A stretch of 36,412 bases of DNA. It comes from Roseospira navarrensis (GTDB lineage Bacteria; Pseudomonadota; Alphaproteobacteria; Rhodospirillales; Rhodospirillaceae). Numbering within the stretch: the stretch's first letter is position 1; each line of letters opens with the position of its first letter. The DNA is taken from NCBI RefSeq assembly GCF_009601025.1, contig NZ_WIVE01000043.1, positions 1 to 36,412 on the forward strand, read 5' to 3'. Below are positions 32,836 through 36,412 of this stretch, piece by piece. Under the pieces are notes generated by a model. That model was not told the origin of the DNA and did no database searches. It saw only the letters and a list, made by a program, of their open reading frames with translations. Both the position numbers and the translations under genes were made by a program.

Positions 32836-33123
32836 TCACGCCCCTGGATGCTGGTGATCCTCGCCCCCGCAGGCGGCCGAGGCGCCGTCGAGGCGCGCCG
32901 CCGGGCATCCGGCGGCCGAGCCGCAACCGGCACACGCCCGCGACCCGCGCAGCCGGCCACGCAGGCCGCGCCACAGCACGACCAGCGCCAGCAGCACCAC
33001 GGCGATGCCCAACGCCAGCTCCCACGGTCCCAGCGCCGCCTCGCGCCCCAGGTCCACCAGCGCCGGATCGGCAGGGACAGGGGCGGACGCGGCGGAGACG
33101 CCATCCGTCACCTCGCCACTCAT
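32836..33123 (-). CDS. FeoB-associated Cys-rich membrane protein
   Basis: The 95-residue protein has a short N-terminal tail, one transmembrane helix (WELALGIAVVLLALVVLW, about 34-51), a basic patch, and a C-terminal cluster of cysteines (CAGCGSAAGC, later AACGG) ending in HQH. This layout matches the small proteins annotated as FeoB-associated Cys-rich membrane proteins, thought to help FeoB in place of FeoC. Its ATG overlaps the feoB stop as ATGA, so it is translationally coupled to feoB. It is the last gene of the feo operon. The cysteines could bind a metal or Fe-S cluster; this is inference. Confidence 0.8.
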   Translation of the reverse strand: MSGEVTDGVSAASAPVPADPALVDLGREAALGPWELALGIAVVLLALVVLWRGLRGRLRGSRACAGCGSAAGCPAARLDGASAACGGEDHQHPGA

Positions 33124-35543
33124 GACGCCACCTCGGTCCGTGCGGCATGCCGGGCCGGGCGCCAGGCCAGCCCCACCGCCAGCAGCAGGCCAAGGGCCAC
33201 CAGATAGACCGCCGTCAGCATCTCAAGGCCGCTCAGGTCCAGCGCCGACCCGATCGAATAGGCGCTGGCCGCCACGGTGAACCCCAGCACGGTGGGGAAG
33301 GCGATGGAAAACAGCGTCCACAGGGTGGAGCCGGTCTCGATCCGGATGGCGATCACCGTCGCCATGCACGGCGGGTAGAGGGCGAAGAACAGCAGCACGG
33401 CCATGCCGGTCAGCGCGGTCATGCCGGCCGCCGCCTGGGCCTCGGCCATGCGCTCTTCCAGCGGCCGGTTTTCGGACTCGCCCTCGGGGTACAGCACGCC
33501 CAGGGTCGCCACGCTGTTCTCGCGCGCCGTGAAGGCGCTCAGCAGCGCCACGTTGATCTTCCAGTCGAACCCGGCCACCTGGGTCACCGGCTCCAGGCCG
33601 TGGCCCAGACGCCCAAGCAGGCTGTTCAGAAGGCGGGCGTCCTCCATCTGCTTGCGCAGGGTCTCCCGGGTCTCCGCCAGCCGGTCCAGCGCGGCCGCCG
33701 CCCGGGGCTCGGCGATGTCGGTGCGCCCGTCGGCGTGGGCCCGCAACAGGGCGAGCAGGGACTCGCGGTCCGCCGCCACCGGCGCCAGATCGGTGCCGGC
33801 CACGGACGCGCGGAAGTCCGCCAGCGCGGCCTCGCCCCGGGCGTGGAAGCCGGCCTGGGTCTCGGGATCGAGCCCCGGCAACTGCAGCAGCACATAGACC
33901 ACGGTCGCCACCGCGATCACCACCGAGCCCACCTTGCGGATGTACAGCCACGTCCGGTCGATGGCCCGGCGCAGCACGCCCCGCAGGGTCGGCAGGTGGT
34001 AGTGCGGCAGCTCCATCACGAACGGCGCGGTTTCCATGTCGCGCAGCACGGTGACCGACAGCAGCTTGGCCACCAGCAGGGCCGCGATGACGGTGAAGGT
34101 GGACAGGTAGAACAGCACGAGGCCCTGGGCCTCGGCGAAGTAGATGTTGATGAACAGGGCGTAGAGCGGAATTTTCGCCAGACAGTTCATGAACGGCACG
34201 GTCAGCACCGTGGCCAGCCGGGCGCGCTGGTCGGGAATGCCCTTGGTCGCCATCACGCCGGGCACGGCGCAGCCGCCCGCGAACACGCCGGCGAGGATGA
34301 ACGGCAGCGTGGACTGCCCGTGCAGCCCGAAGCGGTGCAGGATGCGGTCCAGGATGAAGGCGATCCGGGCCATGTAGCCGCTGTCCTCCAGGATCGCGAT
34401 CAGGGCGAACAGGATCAGGAAGATCGGCACGTAGTTCAGCAGCGCGTTGGCCGAATCGAGGATCCACAGGCCCATGGAGCGGATCAGCGGATCGTGCAGG
34501 AAGCCGGCGGCGGGCAGCAGGTGATCCCCCGCCAGATCGCGCACCCAGGCCAGAACCGGCCAGGTCACGTCCGTCAGGCGCATGCCCTGGACGATGGACA
34601 GCTCGTAGATCAACCACACCGTCAGCACCAGGAACGCCGGCGCGAGCCAGCGGTTCAGAAGCACGCGGTCGATGCGTTCGGTGAGGGGCACACGCCGCAT
34701 GTCGGCCCGGGTGACGCAGGTGGCCAGGATGTCCCCCGCCAGGTGGTCGCGGCAGCCGGCGGCGTGGTCGCCGGGCGGCAGGCCATGGCGGGTCTCGAAG
34801 ATCTCGGCGGCGCGGGCCGCCTGGTCCAGGGCGCCGTGCGGGTTGGCCATGTGCCGGGCCAGCATGCGGGCGGCCTCGGCGTCGCCCTCCAGCAGCTTGA
34901 CCGCCAGCCAGCGGGTGGACACGGCGGCTTCCAGCCCCGGTTGCGCCGCAAGGCGCCCCTGCAGCACGGCGACGGACTCTTCCATCGGGCCGTAGTTCAG
35001 GGTGGCCGGCGGCCGGGCGGGCCCGTCCGCGGCCTCGCGGATGGCGGCGCGCAGGGCCTCGCGGCCGGACCCCTTGTGCCCGACCAGCGGCACGACCGGG
35101 GCACACAGGCGGGCGGACAGGGCCTTCAGGTCCACGGTCAGCCCGTGACGCTCGGCCACGTCCATCATGTTGAGCGCCACCACCACGGGCAGGCCCATTT
35201 CCAGAAGCTGGAACGTCAGGTACAGGCCGCGCCGCAGGTTGGAGGCATCGACCACGTTCACCACCACATCCGGCCGGTCCTCCATCAGGAAGGCCCGCGC
35301 CACCCGCTCTTCCAGCGAGTAGGATGTGAGGTTGTAGGTCCCCGGCAGATCGACGAGTTCCACCGTGCGGTCGCCGTCGCGGTAGGCGCCGCTCTTCTTG
35401 TCCACGGTCACGCCGGGATAGTTGGCAATGTGCTGCTGAAGGCCGGTCAGCGCATTGAACAGGGTGGACTTGCCGCAGTTGGGCTGCCCCGCCAGCGCCA
35501 CGCGCAGGCGGTCGGCGCGGCGGCGGGCGGGGCCCTCAGCCAT
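33120..35543 (-). CDS. feoB: Ferrous iron transporter FeoB
   Basis: FeoB is the inner-membrane Fe(II) permease with a cytoplasmic G domain. The 807-residue protein has G1 GQPNCGKST (19-27), the switch region with YPGVTVDKK, G3 DLPGTY (65-70) and G4 NMMD (125-128), then a helical linker and the membrane part with two Gate domains (IFLILFALIAILEDSGYMARIAFILD; AGVFAGGCAVPGVMATKG; NCLAKIPLYALFI; LYPPCMATVIAI). Conserved Cys residues in GGCAVPG and PPCMAT are kept. An extra region of about 90 residues (QAGFHARGEAALADF... to SLLGRLGHGLEPV) lies in the second half of the membrane domain. It overlaps feoA by 8 bp. Confidence 0.98.
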   Translation of the reverse strand: MAEGPARRRADRLRVALAGQPNCGKSTLFNALTGLQQHIANYPGVTVDKKSGAYRDGDRTVELVDLPGTYNLTSYSLEERVARAFLMEDRPDVVVNVVDASNLRRGLYLTFQLLEMGLPVVVALNMMDVAERHGLTVDLKALSARLCAPVVPLVGHKGSGREALRAAIREAADGPARPPATLNYGPMEESVAVLQGRLAAQPGLEAAVSTRWLAVKLLEGDAEAARMLARHMANPHGALDQAARAAEIFETRHGLPPGDHAAGCRDHLAGDILATCVTRADMRRVPLTERIDRVLLNRWLAPAFLVLTVWLIYELSIVQGMRLTDVTWPVLAWVRDLAGDHLLPAAGFLHDPLIRSMGLWILDSANALLNYVPIFLILFALIAILEDSGYMARIAFILDRILHRFGLHGQSTLPFILAGVFAGGCAVPGVMATKGIPDQRARLATVLTVPFMNCLAKIPLYALFINIYFAEAQGLVLFYLSTFTVIAALLVAKLLSVTVLRDMETAPFVMELPHYHLPTLRGVLRRAIDRTWLYIRKVGSVVIAVATVVYVLLQLPGLDPETQAGFHARGEAALADFRASVAGTDLAPVAADRESLLALLRAHADGRTDIAEPRAAAALDRLAETRETLRKQMEDARLLNSLLGRLGHGLEPVTQVAGFDWKINVALLSAFTARENSVATLGVLYPEGESENRPLEERMAEAQAAAGMTALTGMAVLLFFALYPPCMATVIAIRIETGSTLWTLFSIAFPTVLGFTVAASAYSIGSALDLSGLEMLTAVYLVALGLLLAVGLAWRPARHAARTEVAS

Positions 35544-36168
35544 CGGCGGAGTCGGCCGGTCCGGCCGCCGCCTCGCAGGTGATCTCGACGCGGGCGGCTT
35601 CGGCGCGGCGGAGGGTCACCACGGCGTCCCCGGCCTGCACCTGGATGGGGTCGCCCAGGGGCGCGCGGCGCACCACCGAGACGGTCATATGCGGCACAAG
35701 CCCCAGGTCCATCAGGCGCTGGCGGATGGGGCCGCGCCCGTGCAGGGCGACGATGCGGCAGGACTGCCCGGGCGACAGGTCGCCCAGCGACGGGCCGGTG
35801 AAGTGCGGACCGGGACCCAGGCCCTTGCCGAAGCCCTGCCCGTTGCCGTTGCCGTTACCGTTGCCTTTGCCGGTCCCGTGGCCCCGTCCTCGCCCCCGGC
35901 CGCCGCGGGGCCCATGAGGGAGCCCCTCGGCCGGGCCGTCGGCGCCACAGTCCGCGGACCCGCGCTGACGGCGTCCGGCTCCGCCGCGGCCCCAGCCCCA
36001 TCCTTGGCCGGCCCCGCGACCGAGCCCGGCCCGCAGGGCCCGACGCCAGCCCGACGCGCCCGTCATGTCACCATCCGTGTCCTGTCCGGCTCCCGCCATC
36101 GCGCGCCCCAGTTCGGCTTGCATGCCAGACTGCCGCATCTCAAGCAGGGCGGCACCCAGCATCCCCAT
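35536..36168 (-). CDS. feoA: FeoA-domain protein with long Gly-rich N-terminal extension
   Basis: FeoA is a small SH3-like partner of FeoB. Here only the last 85 or so residues are the FeoA domain (LSPGQSCRIVALHGRGPIRQRLMDLGLVPHMTVSVVRRAPLGDPIQVQAGDAVVTLRRAEAARVEI). About 125 residues in front are low complexity: Gly/Arg-rich (GRGRGRGHG), then GNGNGNGNG encoded by a hexanucleotide repeat (35840-35865). Normal FeoA has 75-90 residues. The start is uncertain: ATG 36168 is used here (210 residues), but 36162, 36096 and 36066 are possible, and GTG 36183 would lie upstream of the predicted transcription start. The 3' end overlaps feoB by 8 bp. The extension may be disordered; its role is unknown. 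Confidence 0.88.
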   Translation of the reverse strand: MGMLGAALLEMRQSGMQAELGRAMAGAGQDTDGDMTGASGWRRALRAGLGRGAGQGWGWGRGGAGRRQRGSADCGADGPAEGLPHGPRGGRGRGRGHGTGKGNGNGNGNGQGFGKGLGPGPHFTGPSLGDLSPGQSCRIVALHGRGPIRQRLMDLGLVPHMTVSVVRRAPLGDPIQVQAGDAVVTLRRAEAARVEITCEAAAGPADSADG

Positions 36169-36181
36169 GAACAATGTGGGC

Positions 36182-36210
36182 ACTGTAATTGCGAACTATT
36201 CGCACGTCCA
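36182..36210 (-). promoter_or_regulatory. feo promoter with Fur-type operator in the spacer
   Basis: On the minus strand a TGGACG -35 box (36205-36210) and TACAGT -10 box (36182-36187) are 17 bp apart. The spacer contains the perfect dyad TGCGAA-N3-TTCGCA (36190-36204). An operator inside the promoter of an iron-uptake operon is the classic layout for repression by a Fur-family regulator. The TGC-AA-N3-TT-GCA half-sites suit alphaproteobacterial Fur-family sites; which member binds is inferred. Confidence 0.55.
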
Positions 36211-36249
36211 GAAAAATTTTGCGACGACGCGCCATGCCTGGCGCACCAC

Positions 36250-36284
36250 AAAAAAGCGCCCGGGCGCAGGACGCGGCCCGGGCG
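36250..36284 (-). terminator. Rho-independent terminator pointing left
   Basis: CGCCCGGG (36257-36264) pairs with CCCGGGCG (36277-36284); on the minus strand the hairpin is followed by a run of six T (36250-36255). It should end a minus-strand transcript coming from beyond the right edge, before the feo promoter. Confidence 0.75.
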
Positions 36285-36285
36285 A

Positions 36286-36335
36286 TCAGTGATGGAGAGA
36301 GGCGTACGGTCGGTCTCGCCGGGGGCGGGTCAGGT
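36286..36335 (-). pseudogene. Possible 3' remnant of a gene cut by the right repeat
   Basis: Between the right repeat and the terminator, one minus-strand frame is open from base 36333 to a TGA at 36286-36288, encoding 15 residues (LTRPRRDRPYASLHH) just before the terminator. The stop-then-terminator order is what the tail of a truncated gene would look like. The stretch is too short to identify, and a chance open frame cannot be excluded. Confidence 0.25.
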
Positions 36336-36409
36336 GGCTGTGTAACCTGATGTCTGGAAATTTTGCACGAGGGGGCGCACCTGCATGCCCATCCGTGGGG
36401 CGCGCCCCA
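36336..36409. repeat. Right copy of 74-bp terminal inverted repeat (probable IS end)
   Basis: Reverse complement of bases 1-74 with no mismatch. The shared sequence starts at GGCTGTGTAACC (36336), which is thus likely the true outer end of the element, because both copies diverge in their flanks exactly there. Confidence 0.8.
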
Positions 36410-36412
36410 CGG
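36393..36412. repeat. Perfect 20-bp palindrome at the right edge
   Basis: CCGTGGGGCGCGCCCCACGG reads the same on both strands; 17 of its 20 bases also start the left edge. A palindrome inside a repeat is a natural place for short-read assemblies to stop. Confidence 0.85.

Noticed and set aside
33147-35582. Plus-strand open frame of about 810 codons opposite feoB
   Set aside because: feoB on the minus strand has all G-protein and gate motifs; the opposite frame is His/Gln/Arg-rich noise.

Overview
The window is GC-rich DNA (roughly 70% G+C by eye), densely coded, and reads as an alphaproteobacterial chromosome segment. The gene content points to the Rhodospirillales, probably a purple non-sulfur type: a hupSLCDFH-type uptake [NiFe] hydrogenase, a cheY-cheB-cheR block, adjacent hrcA and grpE, and a DctPQM TRAP transporter. 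The genus cannot be fixed from sequence reading alone.

Layout. (1) 1-5587, plus strand: a group-1 membrane-bound uptake hydrogenase operon. hupS lacks its 5' part at the left edge; hupL, hupC, hupD, hupF and hupH follow, with a palindromic intergenic element between hupC and hupD. (2) 5713-8793, minus strand: a small exported protein, then cheR, cheB and cheY, transcribed as cheY-cheB-cheR from a good sigma70-like promoter. (3) 9228-14019, minus strand: alaS, asd and a SleB-type cell-wall hydrolase, with a cluster of palindromes upstream of asd. (4) 14020-14994: a gene-free, locally AT-richer stretch with two orphan plus-strand terminator-like hairpins, leading into (5) 14995-18546, a single-polypeptide restriction-modification enzyme of the MmeI/type IIL kind with both a PD-(D/E)XK motif and an N6-adenine methyltransferase. 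(6) 18552-23485, minus strand: a TANGO2/NRDE protein, a small membrane-anchored protein, an AmmeB-AmmeA (Memo-AMMECR1) fusion, grpE and hrcA. (7) 23757-28623, plus strand: a large exported beta-rich protein of unknown function followed by an ExeA-like AAA ATPase with one transmembrane segment and a roughly 410-residue low-complexity tail. (8) 28947-32808, plus strand: a complete C4-dicarboxylate-type TRAP transporter (dctP, dctQ, dctM) and a double-BON lipoprotein. (9) 32836-36168, minus strand: a ferrous iron uptake operon feoA-feoB-(Cys-rich small membrane protein), with a Fur-type palindrome placed exactly in the spacer of its predicted promoter.

The two ends carry the same 74-bp sequence in inverted orientation, ending in a perfect 20-bp palindrome. 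This looks like the outer end of an insertion sequence present in two copies, where the assembly stopped. One copy cuts hupS; the other lies beyond a terminator that probably belongs to another interrupted gene.

No rRNA, tRNA, CRISPR array or integrase gene was seen. I found no clearly new multi-gene system. The best candidates for closer study are the MmeI-like enzyme with an extra C-terminal winged helix, the exported-protein/ExeA-like ATPase pair, the Gly-rich extended FeoA, and the gene-free region before the methyltransferase.
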